Shown here piece after piece: positions 9,963-20,534 of a stretch of 64,000 nt of DNA (the first letter of the stretch is position 1; the number at the start of each line of letters is the position of its first letter). The notes below the pieces were generated by a model. It worked only from the letters and a program-made list of their open reading frames with translations. It made no database searches and had not been told where the DNA came from. The position numbers and the translations under genes were made by a program. The stretch spans positions 17,987,235 to 18,051,234 of the forward strand of contig NC_092813.1 in assembly GCF_040954645.1 (NCBI RefSeq), in the 5' to 3' direction. This DNA is from Diabrotica undecimpunctata. Its lineage: Eukaryota; Arthropoda; Insecta; Coleoptera; Chrysomelidae.

Positions 9963-11222
9963 CTAGTTTTCCTGATGGTGAGTTTCTTGATTTGCGTCGT
10001 ACCTAGGGTGTTTACAGGAGCTTCGTACGTGTCCTATTTCGCCACAATTCCAGCATCTGATGGTCTTCGTTTTCTTATATGTCATGCTTTTCATCATATT
10101 AACGAGCTGGTCAAGTTTATCTTCATCTCCTTCCTCTTTTACAGTCCTAACTTTACTGTACCCACCAGAGGCCTGCGTAGCTGACTCGTATTCGAGGGCG
10201 GCGGATAAGACATCAACCAGCGTCTTGTGACGAGCTAATCGTAGTGTTCTCTGCATTTCATGATCACAAAGACCATCAATAAACGTTTGAACGGCCAATT
10301 TTTCCATCATGTCTTCGGGAGCTGTTGGATAAGCATATCGTACTAATCTGGCAATATCTACCTCATATTCTTGAAGAGCCTCATCTTTCTTCTGTCTACG
10401 ATTTTTAAGCTGCGACTGATATACATGCTCCAAATGTTCGTGGCCATATCGCATATTTAACCTCTTCTTCAGTTGTTCGAAATCATCGGTCTCCTCTACG
10501 GCTATGGTCTGAAGCACATCTAAGGCATCTCCTCGAAGAGCGATAGTCAGGTTTACAGCCTTTTCTTTTTCAGACCATCCATTCGCTCTTGCGGCTGATT
10601 CGAACTGTTTCATGTAGTTGTTCCATGATGATTTTCCGTCGAAAGTTGGAACTTTAACATGAATAGAACCTCCACTTCCTTCAAATTTCGGCCGTGTCTC
10701 CAACTTACATTTCGTCTCTTCTTCTTTTGTCTCCACTGTAATTGGATTGTTTCCTCTCTCTGCTGTCCCTGTTTCCTCCATCTTCCTTTCCATCTCTTTA
10801 ATCTTTTCTTCGAAGGCCAACATATCGGCAGCAACTTGGTTTTTTAACGAAGACACTCTATCGTCAAGAGCAGATATCTCTGAAGTGACTTTAGAGATGT
10901 TAGCAGAAACTTTGCTTTCCAGAGAAGAAATCTCGTTAGAAACTTTGCTTTCTAAAGAAGCGATGTCGCCGGATACTTTGTTCTCCAATGATGCGATGTC
11001 GCCGGAAACTTTGTTCTCTAATGATGCGATATCACCAGAAACTTTCGAAATCGACGAGAGGACAGCATCTTCAAATATATAAGTCTCTGAATCTAGACCT
11101 TCTTCTAGCAAAGCGTTCTTTAGTCGTTGGACTAACTCAGCCTTTTTTCCGGTAGAAGCTAATTCTCTGTCTTCGAGATGTCTTCTTAAATTCGTCACTG
11201 TGAGCTCATAAATCGTAGCCAT
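9963..11222 (-). CDS. gag: Gypsy-1 Gag with SAP-like head and zinc knuckle
   Basis: Gag is the structural protein of the element's particles and binds its RNA. The first ATG is at 11222 (a GTG two codons upstream is less likely), giving about 419 residues. Residues ~5-40 (LTVTNLRRHLEDRELASTGK and onward) fit a SAP DNA/RNA-binding motif. Residues ~50-150 are a coiled coil built from an 11-residue unit (VSGDIASLENK and variants), encoded by a 33-bp minisatellite at about 10880-11040. A capsid-like core follows. Near the C terminus a CCHC knuckle reads CWNCGEIGHVRSSC. The protease frame overlaps the end of gag and opens at 10002, so a -1 shift must occur between 10002 and 9963. GGAAAAC just before the gag stop is a candidate site but is not a canonical heptamer. 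Confidence 0.9.
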   Translation of the reverse strand: MATIYELTVTNLRRHLEDRELASTGKKAELVQRLKNALLEEGLDSETYIFEDAVLSSISKVSGDIASLENKVSGDIASLENKVSGDIASLESKVSNEISSLESKVSANISKVTSEISALDDRVSSLKNQVAADMLAFEEKIKEMERKMEETGTAERGNNPITVETKEEETKCKLETRPKFEGSGGSIHVKVPTFDGKSSWNNYMKQFESAARANGWSEKEKAVNLTIALRGDALDVLQTIAVEETDDFEQLKKRLNMRYGHEHLEHVYQSQLKNRRQKKDEALQEYEVDIARLVRYAYPTAPEDMMEKLAVQTFIDGLCDHEMQRTLRLARHKTLVDVLSAALEYESATQASGGYSKVRTVKEEGDEDKLDQLVNMMKSMTYKKTKTIRCWNCGEIGHVRSSCKHPRYDANQETHHQEN

Positions 11223-11263
11223 TTTCACAATTTATTTTACGTATCCCACTATTCCGACACCAC

Positions 11264-11669
11264 TGTGATGATTTTATTTCAATGTCTATTTAATTTATAA
11301 TGTCTTTATCAAAAGGTTCTTATCTTAATTTATTAAAAAGCACAATAACTGATATTAGTTTATTTATCACTAAACATACATAATTTATTAGTAGGCGAGC
11401 GTAACAGCAATATCGCGAGCGCGAATCTTCTTTATTAACTGCCCCTTCAATTAGAGTTCCGTTATTATATACCAGTGCCGTTATCTCGACAAGTCTAAAA
11501 CCTTCGATGGCGAAACGGTAAAGGCAAACTGGATTTCCCTCGCATCGGTTCGAACTCATTCTGGAAGGTCATTCAGGTAAATCGAAGCCTCTCGTAAAAT
11601 CTAAAACATATTAGCATTAGTCATCATATATTTTACAGTTATTTTTAGGCCAGGATATTTATCGTAACA
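11264..11669 (-). repeat. Gypsy-1 5' LTR
   Basis: This 406-bp LTR runs from TGTGATG at the + strand left end to TAACA at the right. It is identical by eye to 5340-5745. Because the element is read on the minus strand, this is the promoter-bearing LTR. Inside it, on the minus strand, the leader begins one base past the LTR with TGGTGTCGG, a possible primer-binding start whose tRNA I did not identify. Confidence 0.93.
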
Positions 11670-11748
11670 ATATGTAAATAGTTACAAAATATCACAATTC
11701 GTCAGTACCGCTTACTAGTCGTTGAGATTATTTATAATACGTAGACGG

Positions 11749-11853
11749 ATGCTGAAGATACCTTGGGCACCAAGAAAATCTAATCAGGAAGTACTAAGGA
11801 TGGTCAATGAAGATGGAGAATTACTAAAGACTGTAAAATATTGAAAAAGAAAA
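11749..11853 (+). pseudogene. Relic of a LINE C-terminal region
   Basis: A plus-strand frame reads RRRMLKIPWAPRKSNQEVL and then LRMVNEDGELLKTVK. This resembles the segment downstream of the RT domain in RTE/CR1-like LINEs, where RRML-x-IPW precedes an ELL-x-TVK helix. It ends at a stop and no neighbouring RT is visible. It is a short fragment identified by pattern only. Confidence 0.45.
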
Positions 11854-12860
11854 AAATGAAATAGTTATCATGAGGTAACCTAATGCTTAACTGAAAAAAA
11901 AATATTACAAAAAATAGTAGGAAATGGAAAAAGTACATACATTAACCAACAAATGATAATAATATGCCAATTAACTTAAGGTAACAACAAAATTTGAACA
12001 TAAAGGGAAACGTAAAATGATTTGGAGAGACCCAGATAGGAATATAGAAAATCAAAGACCACAAACATCTTAGCTTAAAATGAAATTTATAATAAGGCAA
12101 GGGACTCATGAAAGTACTAAGGGCAAATGAAGATATGGACTACCACATGGCGACAGCCACAATGAAGAATATGACGATCGCAAAATCATACAATATAGTC
12201 AAATAACCAAACATGACAAGCAGCATATAAAATTATAGGAGTAAGCGAGAGCGGAATTGTCAATAAAGGATGGTACAATCAATTACGATGGTACAATCAT
12301 GAATGAGAAAGTTAAAAAGCAAAATGAATAAATAAAGACTCAGATGGATAAAAAATGTTTCACATACATGCATGTATGAAAACTGTATGTAAACTGATAC
12401 AACCTGGTCCAGAAAAAATAAACGAACAAGTGTACTAACTAATAAGACATATATGGACTCAAAACAAACATTGCATATGGAAAATATGGGCCAATTTAAT
12501 AAATAAGAAACACAAAAACTATGAAAAAAAATACAAGGAGACTACCAAAATGAATTAACACCGGGAAGATCAATTATAAGTGCTATACAGGTACATACGA
12601 GTACTTTGAAACATCTTTTCGACAAATATTGGAAGTAGATGTAGAACGTTTGGATCACTATAGAGATAGGAAAATCAATGTGTTAGAGAGAGAAGTACCT
12701 TTTAGTTAGTAAGAGTGAGATAGATGACGCAACAGACATGTCGAAGGAATCTCCTACTACCATAATTCAACTATTGTCCGCTAGTTGGCGCTATTTTTAA
12801 ATTAAAATATTAAATAAATAAATAAATTATTATAAAAATAAAATAACTAAAACAAATAAA
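11854..12860. other. AT-rich DNA, no gene seen
   Basis: No open frame, conserved motif or repeat boundary stands out. It may be further decayed LINE sequence continuing from the relic at 11749-11853, but no frame supports this. Confidence 0.5.
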
Positions 12861-13140
12861 GATTGTAGATATGAAGTGCCTAAGAACGCTCTTCTTCTTT
12901 TTGTCAACTGTCTATTCTTCTTCTTATTCTTTCCGCAACTGCCAATTCTTCTTCTTTTTCCGTGGAGTCATGGACAATAAAGATTGTAGGTATCTAGTGC
13001 CTAAACGGCTTAACGTAGAGAGATATGGGAGGTATCATGTGACAAGTCGGCATCAGTAATTGCCATTTTTACTTCAAATTAAATTTATAAAATATTTTTG
13101 TAGTTTAACTATTAGTCAAATTAATTTAATTATAAATTTT

Positions 13141-13650
13141 CGGTCATAATTTATGAGGGATAGTTGAAAAGGAGCAAAGCCAAGAGGTACAATCATGTAT
13201 AAGAATTAAACAAAGCGATGAACCATAAAGACCTTAGATAGGTAGTGCCTAAACAACTTAAGGTACCGGGATGTGCAAGGTATTATGCGATAGGGCTAAA
13301 TAAATAGATTTAGATACTATAGAAAAAATAAACATAACATCATGCCATAAAGGCTTTAGATATGTATCTACACGCTTATTGGTCCGATCGTAATGTATGA
13401 GGGGTCGTCCGAATGGAGAGAAAGAGAGAAGTATAATCGTATAAAACAATTAAACATAGCAATGAACCATAAAGGCCTTAAGTATGTAGTACCTATACGA
13501 CTCAAAATAGAGGGATGTGCGACGTATCATGTGATAGGGTCTAACGAATAGAATTGATTGATATAGAAAAATCTACCATAACATTATGCGATAAAGGCAT
13601 TGAATACGTATATAACGAATATGTCTAGATAGAAAAATAGATTAACTATA
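13141..13650. repeat. Tandem repeat, ~243-bp unit, two diverged copies
   Basis: A unit starting near 13141 recurs near 13384. Shared blocks in order are a TATGAGGG segment, AAACA-x-AGC-x-ATGAACCATAAAG, GGGATGTGC and ATTATGCGATA-like blocks. Parts of the same unit recur at about 12865-13060 and 14086-14200, and in reverse at about 55620-55705. No coding potential is conserved. Confidence 0.6.
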
Positions 13651-14079
13651 TGACAAATCTTGAATTATTTACTTAAATTTGGAATCTGGCTCAGTACCAA
13701 ATAAACAACTGATCGAATCCTAACATGCAACATAGCAAATGAATAGGGAGGATATAACAGGATAAATAACAAATAAGGCGACTACCAAAATGACACAACA
13801 TCCGTGTTTTAACTATCATTCCAATAGTCACAAGCTAACGTACGTACACAAGCGTTAATATTGTAAATCGAAATTCATATTTAGCAAAAGAGTGAAAAAC
13901 CAAAGATTCTGGTTTAAAGAATATATTTTTAATAAATAAGTACATACCTAAATATAAAACATTATTTTTTAATATGAATGCTACAGTTCTAAATATAAAA
14001 TACAGCTCGTTTCTTATTTGTACTTGGCGTTGTGCTGGCTGAGTTTGTCTAGTTTTATTTTATTATATATGTATCTTCA

Positions 14080-15720
14080 CGCCTATTGGCCCAGTCGTAA
14101 CATATGAGGGGTAATTGGAAAGGAAAGAAGGCGAGAGGTACAATTAGAAAAAATTAAACAGAACATGTCATAAAAATCATTAGATATATCAAGTAATAGA
14201 ATAAAAAATAATAATAACATTTTTTTTGTTTGTACACATACACATATCTTTATCTATTTTCTATCGTTGAAGGAATTATTGGTGTAGGGAATGGCAGCTG
14301 TCTCCGAATATTATGAACTTCTGGACCATCCAAAAGGTAATTTCCAGTAATATGCTGTTCGTATAAATACCATGGATATCGCTGAGCGAAAGATACATAT
14401 TCCAGTCCCTCAAAGTACCGGCATGCTGGAATAAGCTGTTGTTTGGTATGTACTAGTACAGGATTGATGATTCCCATTCTGAAAATTTTTTAGAACAAGT
14501 CTGTAAATAAAGTAAATTCAAAATCACATCATATTTATACTGTATATTTGCAGTCACATATTTATTAATTTATATTATCTACAAAACAGTAATTTTTTCC
14601 AAGATTGAAAATAATTACAAAAAAACTAAAACTTAACAATCCATGCTAAGAGACTCATAATAAAACAAAAACAAAAATTTTAAATCACAAGTCTTTTAGT
14701 TTAGAGTAATTCGACTGAAAAAAAATTACATAATATGCAAGTTACAAATATAATAAAAAGCGAGATATTAGAAAAGAACTAATATGTATAAATAAAACTA
14801 AAACAAAATGTGTATCTGGTGCTGGACTAATCTGATGCAATGAGACTTGAGGTAAAACAGAAACAAAAAATGTGTCTAAAACAAAAGGTCTGTAAGAGAG
14901 ACAAGATCGTAAAATTTCACAGCAATAATATAGTTTAGAATAATTCTACAGAGAAAATTACATATATACCTATAAATAAGTTACAAATATAAGCGAAAAT
15001 AGAATGAGATATTAGAAAAGAACTAGTATTTATGAACTAAACTAAAAAAATGTGTCTCTATTGCGAGACGTTAACCTAATGCAACGAATAAAACAGAAAC
15101 AAAAAAAATATCTAAAAAGGTCTATACGAAAAAAACAATCACAAAATTTCAAAGCAAAAGTCTTCTAATTTAGAGTAATTCGACAGAGAAAATTTATACA
15201 AGTTACGAATATACATAAACAACAATAGAACGAGATAATAAAGAACTAATATGTATGAATAAAACAAAAAACAAATCTACTAAAACTAAAAAATGTGTCT
15301 CTGGTGTGGGGCTCGAACCTGATGTAACGAGACTCGGAATAATACAGAAACAGGAAAATGTGTCTAAAAAGAAGGTCTGTAAAAATGAAAATGACATATA
15401 TACGTATATATGTATGTATGTTACGATTGTAATCAAAAAATACAACGTGATATTAGAAAAGATGTATAAAAAAACCTAAAAAATGTGTTTCTGGTGCGGG
15501 ATTTTAATCTGTTGTAACGAGACGCGAGATAAAACAGAGACAGAAAAATGTGTCTAAAAAGAAGGTCTGTAAGAAAAGAAATAACGCAAAATTTCAAAGC
15601 AAAAGTTTTTTAGTTTAGAGTAATTCTACAGAGAAAATGTATACAAATTACGAATATAATCGAAGAAAAAGCGAGATATAAAAGAACTACTATGTACGAA
15701 TAAAACAAAAAAACTGACTT
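14080..15720 (-). repeat. Repeat X, minus-oriented copy
   Basis: From about 14080 to 14690 this stretch is the reverse complement, with modest divergence, of 45040-45491 joined to 55475-55705. The second copy is split by BEL-2. From about 14700 to 15720 it consists of four to five diverged ~190-290-bp tandem units. Each has a TGTGTCTCTGGTGCGGG-like segment, a GTAACGAGAC-like segment and a TTTAGAGTAATTC segment. The same units recur inverted at 44440-45060. The block carries a small conserved ORF (14250-14477). I do not recognise the family. Confidence 0.75.
14250..14477 (-). pseudogene. Conserved small ORF of repeat X, function unknown
   Basis: The frame encodes about 75 residues including FAQRYPWYLYEQHITGNYLL and DGPEVHNIRR. 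The inverted copy at 45290-45491 encodes the same protein with HTKQQL, FAQRYPW, EQHITGNYLLDGPEVH and IRR retained. Relative to it, this copy lacks about 11 residues between the YLYE and QHITG segments and carries small indels. Retention of the reading frame suggests a real protein or exon in the ancestral repeat. In the other copy a polypyrimidine tract and CAG (about 45250-45267) precede it, as if it were a spliced exon. I do not recognise the domain. Confidence 0.45.
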
Positions 15721-15956
15721 GCCCTAACTTCACGCGCAGCGTCGAAGTCGCAGCATCATGTCAGCGTCAAATCAACGTCGACTTATGTTTGAGTTATGTT
15801 ATGTTCAAACTGTTTTTGATTTAGAAAATAGGATTTAATGGATGATCATCATCATCATCATGGCTTATTCACTCCTGGCGGAGTGTTTGCCGCCCTTTTG
15901 GGCTCTCTGATTTATTTATTGCGGAGAATCAGTCCGCTGTTGTTTTTTTTTTATTA

Positions 15957-17012
15957 TTATAGCAGCGTGTGTGACTTGGCCCTGTCTACAATTTTCCTCC
16001 ATTCTTTCCGGTCCTTACAGCGCTCCTTCCAATTGTAGATTTTCAGCTTCTTTATGTCTCCTAAGACTTGATCTCTCCATCTTGTTTTGGGTCTCCCTTT
16101 TGGTCTCTTTGTTGTTGGTCTCCATCCAGTTATTCGCTTTAGGGTAGAGTCTGGGTTAGCTCTTTCTGTGTGTCCCAGCCACCTGAGCCTTTGCGTCTTC
16201 ACGAACTTGATTATGTCTTCACCCTCGATGACTTCTTTAATTTCTTCATTGGTTAATCTTCTAAATTCGCTTACACTTATTCTCACCGGTCCCATTATTC
16301 GTCGAATTATCTTTCTCTCTAGGATTTCCAACCTCATTTCATCTTTTTGTGTTGGGCACATCGTCTCTGCACCATAGGTGATCACTGGCCTGATTGCAGT
16401 CTTGTAAATTTTTAATTTGGTTTTCTTACTAATGTACTTTTCTTTCAGGAATTTTGGGTAATTCCAGTAGGTTTTATTACCCAGTAGGATGCGTTCATTT
16501 ATTTCATCCGTTCTATCATTTCTGTCATTCATTATCACTCCCAGGTATTTGAAACGGTGTACTCTTTCAAATGTATATGCTCCAAGCTTAATTTTTTTCT
16601 CTATGTTCGTATTCTCTCTTGAACACTTGAGGTATTTCGTTTTGCTTTGGTTTATTACTAGCCCTCTCTTCTTTGCTTCTTTATCTAGTATTAATATTAT
16701 GTTCTGCATGGTTTTTAAATCTCTAGTAACCAGTGCAATATCGTCTGCATACGCTATCAGTTGGGCTGAAGATTCGATAATCGTTCCCATAATTTTGGCT
16801 AATATGTAAAATAATGTTGTTGACAGGGAGTCTCCCTGTCTGACACCTACCTCCATTTGTACTTCATCTGACGGGCCTTCCCTTGTTAAGATTCGTGCCT
16901 TGGATTCCTTCATCGTCATTTTCGTGAGACTTAGTTTTTCTTGGATGCCTAATTGATTCATATCCTTAATTAGCTCCTCCCTATTATTGACTATCCTCCT
17001 CCTGTATTGCAT
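15957..17012 (-). pseudogene. RTE-like LINE ORF2, RT C-terminal half
   Basis: This frame continues RT after the deletion near 17000. It has GVRQGDSLS (motif B region) and the catalytic YADDIAL (motif C), then thumb and C-terminal regions with RLRWLGHTERA and KRPKGRPKTRWRDQVLGDIK. It ends at 15957, about 100 bases before the trinucleotide tail at 15843. Its frame differs from the upstream piece. Confidence 0.8.
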
Positions 17013-18785
17013 CTATTGTTGACTTACCTTCCCTGAATCCATGTTGGTATTCACCTATTTTTGTTCTAGTTTCTTTTTCTATTCTTTGTCTGATCAAATT
17101 AGTTAATATTTTGTACATTGTATTTAATAACGTGATTCCCGTGTAGTTAGTGCATTTCGTCTTGTCGCCTTTTTTAGGGATTGGTGTTATCAGACCACAA
17201 TTCCAGTCGTTCGGCATGCGTTCTTCTTCCCATATTCGTTCTATTACGTTGTGGATTCTGTGGGCTAGTTCGTCTCCCCCTTTCTTAAAGAACTCATTTA
17301 TAATGTCGTCTGGTCCTGCTGCTTTCCTTGTCTTTAATCTGTTTATGGTCGTCAATACTTCGCTATATGAGAGAGGCTCTGATTGTTCTCCATTCCTTTT
17401 TTCTGTTTGTTCTTCATTTTCTGCATTTTCAGCCTCGTCTTTCTTTTTAAACAGTTCTCTATAGTGTGTTTCCAATTCCATTTTTCCAATATTTGCCGGT
17501 ATCTCTTTTTTTCTCTGTGATTTTATGTATTTGTATAGTCTTGCATTGTCATTACTATTGGCTTCGAGTTCCTGCAGTAATTCTTTGATCCATTCCTTCT
17601 TTTTTGTTTTGCAGCATTTGTCTGACTCTTTCTTCTTCTCTTTATAGTGTAGGAGATCTTCTTGTTTCCCTGTGGCCACCCACCTGTGTCTTGCTTTGTC
17701 CTTGTCTTTACTAGCTTGCTCGCATTCTTCATCGTACCAATCCTTTCTTTTATTGTCTTCCATTAGTCCTATCGTCTCTTCTGCTGTTGTTAAGATACTA
17801 TCTTTTATGTCTTCCCATGTTTTATCTATGTTTGATGGTTTTAGGACTAGTAGTTTTTCTTCTAATTTAGTGCAGAATTTTCTGTTTGCATTATCTGTAT
17901 TTAGTTTCGACCGATTCCACCTCTTTCTTTTCTTTCTGTCGTTTTTATCTTTAAGTATCTCCAATTTTATGTCGCCTATCACCAAAATGTGATCCGAATC
18001 AGCATTGGCTCCCCTGTATGACCTTACATTCTGTACAATTGTTCTCCATTTTTTTGAGATTAGGATGTGGTCTATTTGGTTTCCATCTGCTGTTCCAGGT
18101 ATTAGCCACGTTACTTTGTGCTCTTTTTTGTGCTTGAATTGAGTGCTAATAATAAAAGTATTGGTTGCTGCTGCTAGATTACATATTCTCCTGCCATTGT
18201 TATTCGTATTTTGAGGGATCGTTTCTTTTCCTGCGATTTCTCTGTTCGTGTCTTCTTTCCCTATCTTTGCGTTGAAGTCTCCTAGCAGGATTAGTATGTC
18301 GTTCTTTGGTATTTCTTCGTACAATTCTTCAAGTTTCTCATAGAATTCATTCTTTTCTTCTTCAGGAGCATTCTCAGTAGGGGCATATATGTTGACAAAA
18401 ATGTTAAATTTGCTTATTTATTTTTCATTCTAATATATGATATTCTTCCATCAACCGCTTTAAAGTTAATAATCTTGTCTCTTACGCTATTACTAACTAG
18501 AAAGGCAGTTCCATTGAGCCCCTGTTTGCTTTCTCCTGCGTAGTACATTGTGTAATTTCTTCTAGCAATCATCCCTTCTCCTGTCCACCTTATTTCTTGT
18601 AGCGCTAGTATTCCCATCTTGTATTTTATCATTTCTTTTGCCAACTCTTCCATTTTGCCTGGTCTTAGAAGTGTTTTGATATTCCACGTTCCTATTCTTA
18701 TTTTTCTATTTTTGTTTTTTGCTTTATTTTGTTTTGTTTTGTTTTTGCGTCTTTTCTTACAAAACAGTTTCATGTCCGTATTCAT
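16984..18785 (-). pseudogene. RTE-like LINE ORF2, endonuclease and RT N-terminus
   Basis: The endonuclease begins with a TWNIKTLL segment and has LQEIRWTGEG, LLGDFNAKIG and SDHILV, so the catalytic residues remain. A frame change near 18400-18414 splits it into 18414-18785 and 16984-18324. RT follows with AAGPDDIINEFFKKGG and a GFREGKSTIDAIQ block and then breaks off at ~17000. The sequence resumes at REELIKDMNQLGI, so the stretch with RT motif A and its catalytic Asp is missing. Confidence 0.8.
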
Positions 18786-18829
18786 TGCCCACTCCGTTAT
18801 ACTGTCGCCGTCTTTTGTTATATTTTTTG

Positions 18830-19180
18830 TTAGTTTTTTGACGCCATTTTCATCAATTTTCCTCTTGGATCTATATTATCAGATATGGGAGATCTGTCGT
18901 TTATTGTCCTAGCGTTACCCTTCTTCTCTTCAGGTTTCTTCCAATAATTTACATCTATGCATTCTAGTTGCTCCAGTGAGAACGGTTCACCATTTATCCA
19001 TAATTTGTTGTATTTTAATGCGGCTGTGTGTCCTTCCTGGCGTACCATTTTCATGAGCTGAAGAAGATGCTTCCTTTCCTGTAGTATTTTCTTCGGGAAG
19101 TCCTCATTGATATATGTTTTAGTTCCTCTTAGGTTTTTAGCAGCCTTCAGAATTTCCATTCTCGTAGCTTCCTTTTTCAT
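18830..19180 (-). pseudogene. RTE-like LINE ORF1, C-terminal part
   Basis: From an ATG at 19180 about 116 residues include RMEILKAAKNLRGTKTYINE, a segment like the C-terminal domain of L1-type ORF1 proteins (nucleic-acid binding). The frame is open for some codons upstream of this ATG (to about 19213), where the element is truncated. The downstream endonuclease frame begins ~45 bases later. The clade assignment of an RTE-like RT with an ORF1 is uncertain. Confidence 0.55.
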
Positions 19181-19212
19181 TTCTAATATGATGGGTCTGG
19201 GTACATTTGAAT

Positions 19213-19960
19213 GGATGATATTAGAATATTATTTTCGAGTTCATTTAGCATTAAAGTTAAAATAGAAAAATGATCGTCGAGAGAAAAGCAATTAAATACA
19301 TTAAAAAGGGTTAAAAATCGTCTTAGTAATAGAAGTATTTTGCGAGTATACAGATGCCTTTAACAATATACCTATTTAATATATCTTCCTACATACGACG
19401 CAGATGGATGTTGATTAGAATAACATCTGTGATGTATTATTTGATCGACTTTAAATTCGATGTTGATTGAAATCGAATTTGATTCAGAGAATAAGATTAA
19501 ATCGATGATATTGGAATATTCATTTTCGAGTTCATTTTGTATTAAAATTAAGACTGAAAATTGTTCGTCGATGGTTAGTTTAAGTTCTAGTTTAAAATGA
19601 TTAACTTTGAATTGTTTCACATATTTTTGCAATTTGGAAAAGTTTTCGTCAAATATTGCCCTGTTATTATTTAAGTCTGTAACTGTTTTATTGAAACTAG
19701 TGATTATTGAGTGAACAGCTTGAATTTATTATTTAAAAAAGATCAATCATTTGCTTTTCTTCAATATTTACCTTTATGATTGCTTTGTCATAAAATTTAG
19801 CATTAATATTATCCAGTCTTCCGAATAATATTTTGAAAGCGGAGCTTTTAATATTCAGTAGTCCTGTTTTGAAGTCTGTTATGTCCAATAAGCGAAGACT
19901 TAGCTTTCTTTCAAGCTAGCTAGTATTATTTGAATTATAAGTTTTAAATTAGTTTTATAA
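19213..19960 (-). pseudogene. Relic of an errantivirus-type env gene
   Basis: The minus strand shows pieces of an insect Gypsy envelope (F-like) protein, broken by stops. At about 19800-19950 lies the segment that normally follows the furin-type cleavage site. At 19620-19720 is a heptad-like segment. At 19372-19632 is an open frame carrying the NELENE-type motif seen in this family. The last motif recurs in a second short copy at 19213-19290, so the gene tail was duplicated. No full-length protein can be read. Confidence 0.6.
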
Positions 19961-20534
19961 ATAGATGGATGTGTATCTGAAGGCTCTTTTGAACCATTTT
20001 TCTGTAAGTGTTTTCGAGAAATGATAAATTTTTTTTCAAATATAATTAGGTCTAAATAAGTTAATGTATTCCATGATTTTTTATAGAAATAAACAGGTTA
20101 TATATACTCACAATATATACCTAAAGGTTTCGTAATAGGTTTATTCAGATATAAAAAAGTGTCCAAGATGAGGATAAAAGCAACTAAGCTGACACAAATG
20201 CTGATTTTAAGAGATTAAAATGAACTACTTTGCGGCGTTTCTTTAACTTTCCTACCGTAGTATTCTTTGTTTTATATATCTTTAAAGTTGATTGAATTTT
20301 CTCCTGCTAATTGGTGTGACTTTTGTGATTTCGAATTAACTACATCTATATAATCGTCATAGGTTCATAGGTCATAGGTCATAGAAATTTAGGATTTTGG
20401 GTGATAGAGCTTAGAAGATTAGCTTTGTTACCAAAGAGAAGTTCAAATGGAGGGAATTTGGTTAACGAATGTATTGTCATATTAAAAGAAAACTTTGCGC
20501 AGTTAATTCAATCATACCAACTGGTCTGACTGTC

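Larger units (their letters stand above)
5340..11669 (-). mobile_element. Gypsy-1, complete Ty3/Gypsy LTR retrotransposon
   Basis: This 6330-bp element is transcribed from the minus strand. It has 406-bp LTRs at both ends that look identical by eye, start with TGTGATG and end with TAACA. It is flanked by a 4-bp target duplication ATAT (5336-5339 and 11670-11673). Between the LTRs, in transcription order, are gag, a protease frame and pol, each reached by a -1 frame change. A polypurine tract adjoins the 3' LTR. All catalytic motifs of protease, RT, RNase H and integrase are present and no stop interrupts the frames, so the copy could be active. The insertion is young by LTR identity. Its C-terminal pol extension is described in the pol entry. 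Confidence 0.95.
15843..19212 (-). mobile_element. RTE-like LINE, 5'-truncated and broken
   Basis: A minus-strand non-LTR element. At its 3' end (15843-15862) it has a run of ATG/ATC trinucleotides, as RTE-type elements end in short simple repeats rather than poly(A). In transcription order it shows the C-terminal part of an ORF1-like protein, an apurinic endonuclease, RT and a C-terminal region with RLRWLGH and a GRPK-x-RW block. The 5' end stops around 19212, where an older Gypsy env relic begins, so the LINE may have inserted into that relic. It is dead because of frame breaks and a deletion in RT. Confidence 0.8.

Noticed and set aside
12871..13059. 62-codon frame in the 243-bp repeat family.
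   Set aside because: The frame is not shared by the other units and has low-complexity Phe/Ser runs.
15290..15345. On the minus strand a GGTTCGAGCCCCACACC segment looks like a tRNA B box or a tRNA-derived SINE.
   Set aside because: The neighbouring tandem units of the same repeat have different bases at these positions, no A box lies at the right distance, and no cloverleaf can be drawn.
15838..16038. His-rich plus-strand frame starting MDDHHHHHG.
   Set aside because: It arises from the ATC/ATG trinucleotide tail and 3' end of the RTE-like LINE read in reverse.
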